Source of the DNA: Castanea sativa
Taxonomy: Eukaryota; Streptophyta; Magnoliopsida; Fagales; Fagaceae
Direction of reading: 5' to 3'
Length of the DNA: 64,000 nt
Assembly (NCBI RefSeq): GCF_040712315.1
Contig: NC_134017.1
Coordinates: 2,820,001 to 2,884,000 of the forward strand
The number at the start of each line of letters is the position of its first letter. Position 1 is the first letter of the stretch. Below, piece by piece: positions 21,401 to 33,612 of this stretch. The translations under genes were made by a program, and so were the position numbers. A model generated the notes under the pieces. The model saw only the letters and a list, made by a program, of their open reading frames with translations. It did no database searches and was not told the origin of the DNA.

Positions 21401-22647
21401 ATTTTCCATAATTTTTGAGTGCTTGTATGATAGGGTTGCTTGCTCGCCAAAGGAGAGGGGAATTGGAGCGGATGAATGAACAGCTACGCCAAATCAATAC
21501 AGCTCTAAGAAGGCAAGCTAAGATTGAGTCCTATGCTCCCACCTTGAGTTATGCTCCAGTTGGTGGAAGAATACCAGAGACTGAAGTAATTGTTGATCCA
21601 AAGAAGCAGGAATTGATTTCTCGGTTGAAGAGCGGAAAGAATTTTTTGAGAAATCAAGAACTAGAGAAAGCTTTCTTGGAGTTTAAAACAGCTCTTGAAC
21701 TTGCGCAGAATTTAAAAGATCCTATTGAGGAGAAGAAGGCTGCAAGAGGTTTAGGTCTGTTTATGTTCCCTTGGCCATTATTTTCCTCCCATGGTTACCT
21801 CACTTACCTATGTTTAGTGTAATATAAGTACCGTGGGTTATATAAAATCAATAAACTATACAATAGGCATATTACTGGTACTGTAGAGGTTCCACTAGGG
21901 TCTTCTACATCTAGTACAAATTTTTTTAATTCCTTCCCGTAATGAATCAGAAGCATTAAGCCATGTTTTGGGTTGACTGTTACTAAGACCTTTTTTCTTT
22001 TACGTCCACTGAGTAAGCTCAATAATTCAAGCCTATAGAAATGTTGCTACCATCTTTTTTTTTTATAAGTAAATGTTGCTACCATCTTTATGCAATTAAT
22101 TGAAACCAACCATATGCAGACCTGTTATGAGGACATGTTAGTTGAGAACCAGAATCATATATTCTTTCAAGCTTCAAGAAGGCAGAACTCTTCAAATTGA
22201 TTCTATTTTGAGTCTCTGAGCATTAGTTTCAGTTGAAAATATGCTTTTCTTGTATTCCCAATAGTCATAATTTGTTTTTATAATTAATTTTTATGTTCTA
22301 CTTAATATTTCTTCATTAGTCATGTTTTCACACTTTTTTTTTTTAATACAACATAATTTCCTAGAAGTTGAGTCACCATATGGTTTGCAATTCGTCAACA
22401 GTTGCTATCAATCTCAAGTTATTGATTCAAAATTGTCCTTTCAGGAGCCTCACTGCAAAGGCAAGGTAAGTATCGGGAAGCCATCAAATACCAATCTATG
22501 GTTTTGGCAATCTCTGAGCGCGAAGGAGAGGACTCGGGAAACACGGAAGCTTATGGAGCAATAGCTGATTGTTATACCGAACTTGGAGATCTTGAGCGAG
22601 CAGGGAAATTCTATGACAAATACATTTCAGGGTTGGAAACAGACTGA
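18324..22647 (+). CDS. FLU: FLU (FLUORESCENT IN BLUE LIGHT)-type chloroplast TPR protein
   Basis: FLU anchors at plastid membranes and blocks glutamyl-tRNA reductase, stopping 5-aminolevulinate synthesis in the dark. Exon 1 is 18,324-18,426 (MAVMLRCSSGFF, Ser-rich transit peptide; donor G|GTGAGT). Exon 2 ends at 20,571; its start, near 20,410, is not fixed, and a small exon after 19,640 may exist. Exons 3 (20,800-20,956), 4 (21,434-21,754) and 5 (22,445-22,647) are phase-consistent. Exon 3 encodes the membrane helix LLLAVALIGATVGG. Exon 4 encodes the coiled coil (QLRQINTALRRQAKIESY) and the start of the TPR (LKSGKNFLRNQE). Exon 5 encodes ASLQRQGKYREA, YGAIADCYTELGDLERAGKF and ends LETD*. The C-terminal part closely follows Arabidopsis FLU. 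The only uncertainty is the exon 1-2 junction. Confidence 0.93.
18454..18493 (+). repeat. (CT)n microsatellite in FLU intron 1
   Basis: About 20 CT units; copy A has a shorter tract at about 8814-8842. Confidence 0.9.
18720..19600 (+). repeat. Intronic minisatellite in FLU copy B
   Basis: Five units of the same repeat as 9075-9640, with taatgggttaa at about 18,775, 18,937, 19,092, 19,290 and 19,495. A G-run of about 12 lies at 19,433-19,445. Confidence 0.8.
19744..19858 (+). repeat. tRNA-derived SINE in FLU copy B intron
   Basis: Same element as 9800-9915, with A-box gagctatagctcaattg and B-box gtgggttcaagacccac. Confidence 0.7.
20512..20645 (+). repeat. SINE overlapping FLU exon 2 end, copy B
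   Basis: SINE-like body with agttgtagatcaaatgg and tcatggtttcaacatg. The putative exon 2 donor at 20,571/20,572 lies within it. Confidence 0.55.
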
Positions 22648-24050
22648 TTTGTACCTCTTAAGCAGTAGGTTTTTTCTTGATTAATAATCTAGAGCTTGAA
22701 ATATTCGTTGAGTTTTCAGACAGCTGGTTACCAATTCCTTGCGGATCATTTCATTTTTGTATCTATGTTAAGGTCACTTCATTTTTTGTATCTTTGTTAA
22801 AGTTACTTGATGGAGAGAATATCCTTTAAGCCTCTCTGTTTGTATGTAAAACTAAAACCATCTAATTGTTGATTGATATGCCACCTAGAGAGATGGGTTT
22901 TATTTTACTTAGATATTGACTTTAAAGGGAACTGTGGTTGGATCTTTTCAAATATCAGATTGTTCAAGAGTCCATATCTCAACAGACTAGCTGATGTTGA
23001 TGGACTAATAGTCGATCAGCTCTCATTCATGTTATATGTACTGTCAGGTTACATGAAAGTGAAACCCTGAAAAGACCTCAAAGCTCTCACACCTAAATGG
23101 TTTTAGGATACAGTGTGCCCTCAGAACCGTAACCAAACTTAAAATCATTTTTCCAGTGATGTTCAGTTTACACCGTTCACTTTTAGAATCCAAAATATTA
23201 GATTGGGTTTTAATTTTAAATACGGGTGTGCATTTATGATTTATCCCACCAATCTGACAAACTCAATTCAACCCACGCAACATCTGCTTGATTTTCATGA
23301 GTTGATGGGTTTGCCCGGTTTGGTTAAGTGTTTTTTTTTTTTTTTTCCCTTTTCATATTTAGAATTATACATTTAGTCTTCAACCTCATATTTCAAAATG
23401 GTCCTATCCTTCGGAATGTTTAACAGCCTCACCCATACACAGCCTAAATTCAAACCAATTTGTTACATGAGATCAAAGTTTGCCCAGCCAGAAATACTTA
23501 TTGCACTGTGATCATAGGTCAAAATCAATGACAAGTCGTAGTTTGGCACTAGTAAATTTCCAATCAGATGGGACGAGAAAACAACAAATTGCCATCAATG
23601 AAAGGTATCCAAGATAAGACAGCGAACAAAAAGTTTATAATTTAGCTAAACTTCCAATCCAGAGTAAAACCAAAGACACTGTAGAGTAACAGAGCACTGG
23701 GGTACAGCAATATAGCTCAAAACCGATTATATATATTCTCGTGTAAGAGATCATTGTTAGAATACTCTGAAAAACCTTAGAAAGAGACTATTGTTTGCAT
23801 TCCCTCTAAGAATCAATAAAACACTCGTCGCTAAAAAGTAGAAAACACAAAACAAGCACAATGATACATATAACCATACAGATAGCAAGCATACGAAAAG
23901 ATAGGTAACAACCTCACCGTTGGAGAAAAGGAAAAAAAAAAAAAAAAAAGAAGATAACGAAAAGCTTCCTAAAGGTTTACAAACTGAAACAAATCCCGCA
24001 GAGGCAGGGAATATGGATTTCACCATATAACTTTACTCTCATTATATATC
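22648..24050. other. Convergent 3' intergenic region between FLU and UBP1
   Basis: Contains the 3' untranslated regions of both convergent genes. Probable FLU 3' UTR runs to about 22,860. No gene seen. Poly(T) at 23,330-23,346 and poly(A) at 23,932-23,949. Confidence 0.5.
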
Positions 24051-27000
24051 TTACTGGTAGTACATGAGCTGCTGGGCAGCAGCAACATTCTGGAACCCGC
24101 CATCATATATAGCCTGGCTGGCTCCGGCGGCACCCATTCCCATTGCTGCCTGTTTAAGAGGATGCTGCCCCTGAGGGTGCATGAGGGTATGAACACCACC
24201 CATTTTGCTCATTGCTAATTGCCGTTCGTAGGCCAAAAGATCAGTAGCTGAGAGGCCAGGTATGGGGGCAGCTGCAGGTGGGGGGAGTGGGTTTGAAGCT
24301 GTTCCAGGTGGTGTAGGTTTACTACCCCAAGAGCACTAGAGGCAAGAGAGAAACACCAGATGGTCAATATCCAATCAACCAAAAAAGTATACAAAGATTC
24401 CCAAACTCTGACAAAAGACATTTGACTGCATTCAGAAATCCCAAACACAAAATGAATAAGAAAACATAAAATATTTTCTAAAAGTTCCTTATCTGAAAAA
24501 TTAATACAAATATTAGCACTCAAAACACTAGATCGCTGTCCTAGCTTACACATTACTACAGATATTCATAGGGAATAGCTTTACTGATTTCTTAATTGTA
24601 GAAAAGATGGTGAAATTGAAACAGTTGCACTACCAAGAACTGAGAACTCAGCAGCATAAAGGGAGGAAATTTCTTTTTTTAAGTAACAAAAAACCATTAA
24701 CAGAAAAGGTGCATAAGTACCATGTCTTTACTAGGAATGGCGTGAATAATCTATATCCATTCATTGCCACAATAAAGCTTTACCAATAATCAGAAAACCA
24801 CACCTTAATTTGTTTGCCACAGACATATGAGTGCACATTTCCCATCTGAATAGCCAGGGCTGCCTCAGCATGAGTACTGTATCTCACAAAACCAAAGCCT
24901 TTATCCCGCTGAACCCGGACCTCCTCAATCACTCCTGCACCAAGAGCATGGAAGTGGCGATGCAGATCGAGCTGGGTAACCTGCAAATCAGAAAAACATA
25001 ACAACTTCTTAGAGATTATAAAACTATCCCTGAAATTTCAGAAAGACTCCACAACTACAAAATGCATCTCTAAGGGTATTTGATGATTTGATCTATTCTA
25101 AGAAACATTATGGAGAGAGCTCAGAACAAAGAAATTCCTATCACTCCTCCCCCCACTTCTCAGAAAATATGTGGGGGCACCCATCAAGTCATGAACCGAC
25201 AACCTCACCCTATACTTAGCACTTATAAGGGGAAGCAGTGCCAGTTGAGCTAGAGCTCATCGGCAAGATGTGGAGTCATTCTGGGAAGGTAAAGACATTA
25301 GTGGAGAAATCCAACTCAATGTTGTAACCCAAGGTATACTTGTAGAACTTCCACAACCATGGCAGAACAAAAATTAAACTGTCTGGGAATGCATTATGTA
25401 TGTGTGCAAGTCTAAGTGTTAAAATGAACAAAACAAAGAGCTGATATGACTACTTGCCTCTGAAGCAAGATTGCCCACATAAACAGTGGTATACTGAGGG
25501 TTGTTCTCAGGAGCGTCACTATTTGTTGTCTCTTTGCCATCTTCTGCACAATCAAGATAACAAAACATAAGTTTGTCATAAGCTTAGAATACCATCAGTT
25601 AGCCATGAAGTCAAAGAAGAATAGACACAACTTTTAACTTATTTAAAGCAAAATCTGTTCTCCTACCGCCTTCTAGCCAACCGAAAAGAGCATAAGTATA
25701 AGGAAATCAACAATAATCACCCCAAAACAAATTATCCTTGTAGAAAATTTTGAGGTAGCGCAGCACTAAACAAAGTAATGGAAGCCTCCCACATCTGGAA
25801 ACAAGATAATGGTGATCCACCCCCAACTTGATGATTTAAATTCATTTGAAATCTAAATAAGAAACGTTTTATAGTATCCACCATCGATTCTTGTTATTAT
25901 CTCAGATTTTGTATAACTCACTCACCCGATGAGCCATTTGTTAGTTCTACCACGCTTTTGGCATCTGAACTCTGCTTGTCTTCATTGGAAACAGCACCTT
26001 TAGTGGCCCAGTTACAGCGTATCTGTCTACTGCCAAGCCACTTTCCTGAAAAATTAAATCACAGTTTAACATATTGGTCACACAGAACAAATGATTTTTT
26101 TTTTTTTTTTGATAAGTGAACACAGATCAAATGAAATTAAGATGTAAGGCATATATATTGAACAGAAACAATATATATGGAGAGAGATGATAGAAGCAGT
26201 ATTCTAGTAAATAAAATGCTGAATTTACTAACAATGCTTCATTTATTTATAATTCCTGGCCCAAGACATGGGGGAGGAGGAGGTTCAAACTAGTGACCTC
26301 TGCTTCATTAAACGTGGTCCCCAGTGGACTGTGTTACGCCTGGGGGTTACTAATAATGCTTTATTCCTCAACCTTTTCTTTTTTTCCTGATTCCCATTAA
26401 GACAATCTCATATTATCTAGATTGACAAAAAATGAATTAAAGCCTGGTAATTTTACCCAAAGGTCAGAGAAAATAAAACTGAGCATATTATAACTTAAAA
26501 TCACAGGTTCATTTTACAAGGGGAAAAATGACATATAACTGCATAATCCTCACCAGTTAGGTCATTTATGGCACTTTGGGCGTCCTGAGTAGATGAGGAA
26601 AATGTCAAATTAGGATCATAAAGAATAACAGTACAGAAAAGAAACACAAAACACAGGGAAACACCAATTTAAATTATCACCTGTTGATTTCGGAAAGAAA
26701 CAAATCCAAAACCTCTTGACCGCCCAGTCTTCTGATCCCACATAACCCTTGCATCTCTGAAAACAGAAAACATCAGATTGGGTGTCATCCATTAAGATGC
26801 AAACTATTACAGTAAGCATCATGCAATGATGAATAAAGTTCTTAACTGATGAATTTGGTATTCCCTGAATTTTTAAAGAATATTCACATCAAGCTTCATA
26901 TTTTATGATGAAGCAAGCATAGCATGGTTGGAGAAACAAAGAAAAAGTTTGGCTCCAAACGCTTGCTCCAACCTACTAAGTGGCAATTGAAGAGACCATA

Positions 27001-30000
27001 GATGTGTAGTTTTAGTCACATGACTTTTTTAATGAGTCTTTTTTTTATTTTTTATATGTACTTTTTTAATGAGTTATGTGACTTGTTTAAATAATACACA
27101 TGGACAATCTTATAATTTGTCATTTAATGGGCTGGAAAAGATAGCTTCAAACATGTTTGGAACAGAAGCCTAAAGTTAAAGCAAAGCCTACAAATAAGAA
27201 TCTGTTTAAGTTAATTAGGTTTTTAAATTTTATTTAATGCTTTATTTTGGTTGTTCTAATCTATAGTCAAGGGTATTTTAGTAATTCTGGAATTTCTGGG
27301 CAAGGACCGTATTTATGTGCCTTTAGTTTTATTTTATTAATAATCAAGAGTGTTTATGTATAGGCTCTGGTTCAATTCAATTAGGGTTTGGTTTACTTGG
27401 TCAAAGTAGGAATTCTAATTGAAAAGTTAAGATTTAAGGTTTATAAGTGTGTTATTGTGCTCAAACAAAGAAGTTTGTCAATAAAAGTGTTTTTTTAGTA
27501 ACGAGGCACAGTAAACTTTATGTTCTCTCTCTCTCTGATATTCTGTGAATATTCATGTGCACTGTTCACACAGTGTGGACAAACTTGATTTAAGTTTTTT
27601 CTTACCTCCTTTCAACCCTCAATAAAATATTTTCTACTCTCTACAAAACCCTTTTCATTTTTTAACTGTAACCCTTCTTTCTTAAAAGTGATAAACCCAA
27701 GACCCAAAAATCCTCCCAAACCTTAACTCACCACAAAGACATGTTGACAAATTCTCCAATTTGTCATACCTCATTATACCAACAAAAGAAAAGGATATCA
27801 ATGATGGATCAGAAATTTGAAACTTACGAACAACTGGGATAAACAGAAAAGCAGGCAAACAATGTAGCATCTGTAACCTCAGGACTGAGATCACCCACAA
27901 AAATGTTGAAGTGACCTGCACATCATTATAACAGTATAAAACAGAGCCCATGCTAATCATGCCATTGCATTGCAAAAACCAGTTATAAGCTTTGAGTTTG
28001 CACACAAAAAAAGCACCAACCTGATGTATCCTCCCTCTGACCACTAGCATATGCCCAATTAACTTTAATAGGCTGCCCAAACCTAAAAATCCCATGAAAA
28101 GATGTAAGTAAACACCCAAAGCCAGATCAGCAAAATTAATGAGGGTTCTACTTACAGATGCCTTCCATTCAAATGTAATATAGCAAAAGCAGCAGATCTC
28201 CGATCGAAATAGTGTATAAACCCATAGGATGACTGAATAATGCAGAGACAATGACAATATGTAAGCTGCCGTGAATTTAGAGAAGTATATAGCATGCTAA
28301 ACAACTCAGGAGTGAGTAATTATAAATCAATAAAAAAAAATATTCGAAAACAATTGGCAAACTATCTTGAAAAGCAAAATCCTACCTTCTCCTTTCTAAT
28401 AAGCTTGCAGCTTTCAACAGGACCAGTACTCGCAAAAACTTCTTGGAGTAGTGGTTCTGTTACTTGTGTCTGGATGTTTCCCACATAACTGCGTTTCAGT
28501 TATAAAGAGATAAGAAGTTGTAGAAAAAGAAGATTAAATTTAAAACATGTATTCAATCTCAATTCTCAAAACAGGAGATAACATACAAGTTCAGAATACT
28601 TTTTAATGGCATAGTTAACAACAAAGTAGTGACTTAAAAAAGTGATAGTTCTTCATATGGCTAAAGAGATTCAGAGGAGAGTTATTATCAGTTCATGCGT
28701 AAGGAATATAAGAGTGATGTATAAGTTGCACAAGCATGTCTGTGAAACAAGCATTTAAAAAACAGGGAGACACAAAAGCAAAAAAAGGTGAAAAGGCAAA
28801 CAAAAATAAATTGAAAATGTCTAGACAAACACTCACACACTGCGACAAGTACTTGGATCAAAACCAGGAGGCAGATTTCCGCTTGGAATTGGCTCAATCT
28901 GCAAAATAAAAAAGTGAAAAATAAAATAAAATAAAAAGAACAAAATTAAAAATCCTGTTTTATCTACCAACATCAAGACTATTATAATCCAAGAAATTTT
29001 TTTATAAAAAATAAAAATAAATTTAAGAAGGTCTTTTGTAAAAAAATTCCATATAAAAGAAATCAACGCTGACCAACCTATAGCAGGAAAGAAAATATAG
29101 TTCTTGATTTCAACTCAACAGAAGACAACTACTGGTCTCTTTTTTTTTCTTTTTTCTTTTTTTTTATAAATCCGAAAGTTAGAACAATGAGGGAGGGGGA
29201 TTTGATCCTATGTTCTCCTCATAAAGAAGAAGAGGCAGTGCCACTGAGCAACAAGGTTCTTGGAAAGACTTAGTCACTTCCGCAGGACTCTTGACATTTT
29301 GAGATAATGCCATCCAATATACTTCAATTTCCCACTTCTGTTTCAAATTCTACATGTGGTGATCAATTTGAGAGAACAGAAGTTACAATATAAGAAAGAC
29401 ATTTTCCCCACTTTATCAGATAAGTAATTTAAAATTTTCCCTTTTTTCTTCGCTGGGTGAAGTGAACTCTATGAAACTTGTGACTACGTTTCAGGTTCAC
29501 ATAACACTGAATATTTCTAATATAAAAGGCTTAACTACAGTGAACTTATTTTTTAAAAAAAGTTAGTGCCATTCAAACGCTCATTCAATATCCTCCAGCT
29601 GAGAATTCAACCCACCAAAAATCTGGTCACGGATTTTTTTTTACAAAACAATATTAAGATCCCTCAATAAACAAAGGAAACAAACCACTGGCTTTGGCAG
29701 GATTAGGTGTGGTGATAAGTGATTCAAGTGAACAAGTTGTGGGTGCTTTGGCAGAACGCATCCCAATCCCCAAGTCAGCTGCAACCGTTGAAGCACTAGC
29801 TTGTCGTCAAGCTCTAATCTTTGCAAAAGAGTTCAGTATCTATGAGCTAGTTTGTGAAGGTGATGCAGAAGTAATTGTGAGAGCTTTACTGGCTAGAGAG
29901 GTGGATAATCCAGAATATGGTCATGTGCTGCAGGACATTTTGGTTTTAGCTTCTGATTTTCGATTTTGTTACTTTACTCATGTAAAACGTTTAGGCAACA

Positions 30001-31479
30001 CTGTTGCCCATTTTCTTGCCCGACACTCAAAGTCGGGTGATGAGCTGCAGGCTTGGATTGAGTCCATTCCTGATGATATTGCTCCTCTTGTTAGGAGGGA
30101 TTTATTGTAATTTTTTCAGAGTTTAATAAATTTTTAGGCCTAAGGGTCTGGATTCTCAACAAAAAAAAAAAAAAAACCACGGGCTTTAGCTTATGCATCC
30201 TATTTTTGTTTTTTTACTTCAAGGCATATGAAAGGAAATAAACAATGATATTTTGCATGCATGCATGCACACCCACACACAATATTTGGTACTATGTCAA
30301 AAAATAATGCCTGTACCAGAATTCAATGATTTTTTTTTTCAAAGCAAGTTTTGGCCCGATAGGGGAGGAGAGATTCGAACTAGTGATCCCAGCCACTTAT
30401 GCTACCCTTGAGGTTTTTCAGTTTTCAATGATGAGGGCAAGAAATAAATTTGAATGCCAGTAAATTTAACTTTCATATGAATTGCATGCATTAAAAACTT
30501 CAGGTAAAGATCAAACATGGTCTTTACTAATCGAAAAAAAAATGATCAAATGTTGTCCTCAATAATTTTGCACTTACTAAGCAAAATACAACATTAGTAC
30601 TGTTCAAACTTATTGATAGTGTCCACAGACGAAGTTTCTACTCTAGTTACTTTTTACCCAATTAAATACTCCCAAACTAAACTTATAAATATCAACTACC
30701 AAAAATGATATACTGGGCCTTTAACCTTTTTTTTTTTTTTGTACCACTAGAGAGTGAGAACAGTCTTCAAAAGTTTATGAAACGCTGGCCAAGAACATGA
30801 AGCACCGGTTCACATTGCCAAAACAAGTATAAAGAGTCACAAAACATCAGAAAATTAAATAAAACTGGAGCTCCACTCATTGGGTGATCATGCAAATTTA
30901 CAAAAACAAAACAAGATAATAAATTCTGTTTACTTAGCTTAAGAGTTAAGACTTACACAATAGCATACTTAGTAAGGGCCAGAGCAAAACTTGAATTCAA
31001 ATTAGCAATGCTTGTCCGTACAATCCCCAAATTTTCCCAGCAACCAAACACAGTCAAATGTCAAAAATTTCAAAAAATCCCTACCTGATTTTCTCTCGCT
31101 CCCCCTCACACTCTCACTCTCATAAAACCAAACACAATATCATCCCCCAAAAAAAAAAAAAACCTAGCTTTCTAAATCAGGTTCAAACAACCCCGAGCTA
31201 ACCCTAGCTCTCTCACAATCCCCAATTCCACACTACCCCCAACAACCCAAAAACTCATCGATCAAAAACAAGAAAGCACACAACACAGTCTCGAAATCGC
31301 ACCGATCATAACAAAAACCGAAAAAATTCAAACAGATTGAGTGAGAGAGAGAAAGAGAGAAAGGGAAATGGAACCTGAGGAGGAGCTAGGAGACCAGGGT
31401 GGTAGAGAGACTGTTGTTGAAGAAGAGCTTGCTGCATCAAAGCTTGTTGCTGCTGCTTCAGCCTCTGCTGCTGTTGCAT
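24051..31479 (-). CDS. UBP1B: UBP1/TIA-1-like oligouridylate-binding protein, 12 exons
   Basis: UBP1 proteins bind U-rich RNA in the nucleus and go to stress granules. Exons (minus): 31,375-31,479; 28,837-28,898; 28,386-28,488; 28,156-28,232; 28,021-28,082; 27,828-27,915; 26,681-26,756; 26,554-26,584; 25,926-26,045; 25,458-25,543; 24,804-24,980; 24,051-24,335. They sum to 1,272 nt (423 aa plus stop) with all phases agreeing. The Gln-rich N-terminus ([12 protein letters not shown]) precedes three RRMs: RRM1 about aa 56-130 (YVGNIQTQV), RRM2 about 139-215 ([18 protein letters not shown]), RRM3 about 261-329 ([19 protein letters not shown]). A Pro/Gln/Ala-rich tail ends [10 protein letters not shown]. 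Length and order match plant UBP1. Intron 10 has a GC donor. Paralog choice (UBP1A/B/C) is uncertain. Confidence 0.96.
24981..25457 (-). other. GC-AG intron of UBP1 (intron 10)
   Basis: The transcript-sense junction is TCAGAG|gcaagtag ... tttgcag|GTTACC. Only this junction joins ASE to VTQLDLHRH in frame. The donor is GC, with a strong AG|GCAAGT context as is usual for GC-AG introns. A SINE lies inside at about 25,115-25,265. Confidence 0.85.
25115..25265 (-). repeat. tRNA-derived SINE in UBP1 intron 10
   Basis: Reverse complement shows an A-box-like gagctctagctcaactgg and a B-box-like gtcggttcatgac. Sense to UBP1. Confidence 0.7.
26240..26345 (-). repeat. SINE-like fragment in UBP1 intron 8
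   Basis: On the plus strand, gaggttcaaactagtgacctc resembles an inverted B box, followed at about 26,320 by ccagtggactg, resembling an inverted A box. Confidence 0.45.
29165..29268 (-). repeat. tRNA-derived SINE in UBP1 intron 1
   Basis: Reverse complement has ttgctcagtggcactgcc (A box) and aggatcaaatcc (B box). Confidence 0.6.
29682..30187 (+). mobile_element. 5'-truncated LINE insertion in UBP1 intron 1
   Basis: An RNase H coding end and short 3' UTR finish in a ~16-base poly(A) tract (30,161-30,176). Imperfect target duplications flank it: ccactggcttt at about 29,685-29,695 and ccacgggcttt at 30,177-30,187. The element is antisense to UBP1. Only the last ~480 bases of the LINE were inserted. 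Confidence 0.88.
29696..30110 (+). pseudogene. LINE RNase H-like (RVT_3) domain, truncated but open
   Basis: The frame is open to TAA at 30,108-30,110. Motifs of the plant RVT_3/RNase H fold are intact: [29 protein letters not shown] (catalytic Glu), [12 protein letters not shown] (catalytic Asp) and [15 protein letters not shown]. The N-terminal part with the first Asp and the reverse transcriptase are missing through 5' truncation. The intact frame suggests a fairly recent insertion. Confidence 0.88.
30340..30420 (-). repeat. SINE-like fragment in UBP1 intron 1
   Basis: On the plus strand, gagattcgaactagtgatcc resembles an inverted B box, just downstream of the LINE. Confidence 0.4.
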
Positions 31480-31658
31480 TTTCTCGGGGGATCGATTTTC
31501 CGAGAAAATCGGTTTCTTTTCTTTCTTTTTTTTTCCGAGCAGAGAAAAATAAAAGTTAGGGTTAGACGGTGAAAGAGAGAGAGAGAGAGAGAGTGTGTGT
31601 GTACAGGCCTCGAGAAAGTGAGTGAGAGAAAAATTGAGATTTTTAAAAAGAAAAAAAA

Positions 31659-31690
<32 letters not shown>

Positions 31691-31735
31691 GCCTGAAAAA
31701 GGGAAGTGAGTGAAATAATAGGTGGGTATTTATAG
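31480..31735 (-). promoter_or_regulatory. UBP1 5' leader/promoter-proximal region with CT tracts
   Basis: In transcript sense this is pyrimidine-rich, with (CT)n tracts at about 31,575-31,596 and 31,667-31,690, typical of plant 5' leaders of housekeeping genes. No TATA box is assigned. The transcription start is not visible. Confidence 0.4.
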
Positions 31736-31739
31736 AGGG

Positions 31740-32734
31740 AATTTTTTTTTTTTTTTTTTAGTTTGGTGTGTGGGAGTGATGATAACGTTACAAGGATTGT
31801 GATTGGAGGTAAAAGAAATACTTTCCAACTATGTATTGACAAGTGGTTCCATGGTTATATACAATGGTTTTGGATCTTTTCTTGGATGATGATGATGATG
31901 ATATAGAATTTTCAACCCAAACAAAAAAAAAAAAATTTCAATTTTTTGGTACATGATGAGGGACTCAAGCTATAGTGTAAACTCTTTATACTCATAAGTA
32001 ATGAGTAAGAAGAGTTCTTTGTTTATTACAAGGATGAGGGTTCTTTGTTTTCCAATCTACTCAATACAGATTGAGTTCTAAGACGATAATTTTAAATGAA
32101 CTTTTTCATATTTGAAGATCATTTAAATAGCATTTAGTTAATGTTATATATTTTAATTTTATATATATATTAGTTACTATCTAATTTACTTAATGGTGAT
32201 TAAGTTGAAATTCTACTACTAAGGGTCTGTTTGTGATCCGCTTATTTTGCTGAAACTGAAAAAATTTTGCTGAAAGTACTATAAATAAAGGTAAAAGTTA
32301 GTTGAAATAGTATAGTGAGACACATAAATAGTACTAAAAAGTGCAGTGAGACCCATGAATAATAGCAAAAATAAGTTGAATAGTAAAATAAGTTAGTAAC
32401 TTTCATTAATGCCAAACATACACTAAGTCATAACTTTTTTAGGAAATGCTAAAGCTTCTAGAAAAAATTTACAAAATTAATGTAACAATGAATACTAGCC
32501 TTATCAAATGCGATTCGCGCGTACAGTGAGGCTTTTTTTTTTTTTAATGTGATGTGGATAGGTTATTTTTGTGTTTTTGATATAACTTGGGAATGGGTAG
32601 TTTTTTATTTTTTTAATAGGAACTGTAGGTAGTTTTTAATTTTTTTAATTTTTAAGTTATAAGTGGGATAGTGGAAGTAGGAAGGAACTTTTTAATATGA
32701 ATGTTTTTTTTTTAGGAATAAGGGACGTGCGGTA
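31740..32734. other. Intergenic DNA with a MITE-like segment
   Basis: About 32,222-32,420 starts agggtctgtttgtgatccgc and contains tagtgagacacataaatagta, resembling the MITE at 58,790-59,037. No gene seen. Confidence 0.4.
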
Positions 32735-33612
32735 GTTTTTCTTTTATAGGAATATTTTTTATTTTTTGTCGAGTTACTATTTTAACCCCATGAAATGATG
32801 ATAATTTTATTTAACTAAGGATATTTTTTATAGTAAAAAAGACAATAACTAATTTTATGAATTTTCTTAATATATAGAGATAATTGGTGACACTTCAACA
32901 AAATATTAAATGGGTATTTAAATTAATTTTTTGTAATTGGTAAAACATCAATTTTTAAGTCTTGTGTAGTAAAATCTGTAGTATATCTAATATTACTCAA
33001 TTTTTTTAGTCTTATTAAGAGTGGAGGAAAAAAAGTACATCTCAAATATTTTTAAATAAAAAAATAACTTCTTGCCCCCAACTTTTGCAGGTCTTTCTCT
33101 GATAGGGGGCCTTAGTTCATGGTTTTAGTGGCTTAGGCCTCGGATTGACCGTGTTTTGGTCTATAATTTCATCATCGGTTTTCATTTCCTTCATTTTTTT
33201 AATCTTATTTTCCTCTTATGTTTGAAAAAAAATAAATTATGGTAAGCTTGAGTACAAAAGTTTCCCTTTCCCTCCTTTCCTTTCTTCCATTTTCTCAAAG
33301 AGAGAAGCCTCATCCACTCTCCATGTCCTCCTTTTATTTCCTCCAATTTTAGCTTTCACCAAACAAGCACTAAAATAATGACATAATGTTCCTTATGTTG
33401 GTGGATGGATGAGTGACCACTATAAATCTCATCATTTAGATAGTTGCTCTCAAGCCTATATAACAAATGATTGCTTCAAAACTTATCAGAACTTGACAAC
33501 ATTGCATTCTCCCTATCATCTTAATGAGCATAGCATCCTTAGAAATCAACCCAAAAAACAGAACAAGAGCATAGTAAAAGAAAAATAGATCAATAAATTT
33601 GTAATGTATTTG
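32735..33612. repeat. Duplicated block A, copy 1
   Basis: About 870 bp, highly similar to 35,572-36,450 (from tttttcttttataggaata to tagatcaataaattt) and partly to 37,935-38,290. Non-coding. Confidence 0.92.

Larger units (their letters stand above)
18310..21845 (+). repeat. Segmental duplication copy B (FLU locus)
   Basis: Partner of 8,405-11,940. This copy keeps the exon-1 splice donor and continues into the TPR exon beyond the duplicated part, so B is the likely ancestral locus. Confidence 0.95.

Noticed and set aside
27682..28257. 191-aa minus-strand ORF within UBP1
   Set aside because: It reads through introns in a frame different from the RRM exons; a shadow.
31306..31842. 178-aa minus-strand ORF extending upstream of UBP1
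   Set aside because: The region upstream of the UBP1 ATG translates CT-repeat leader; the gene starts at MQQQQ and is spliced after 31,375.
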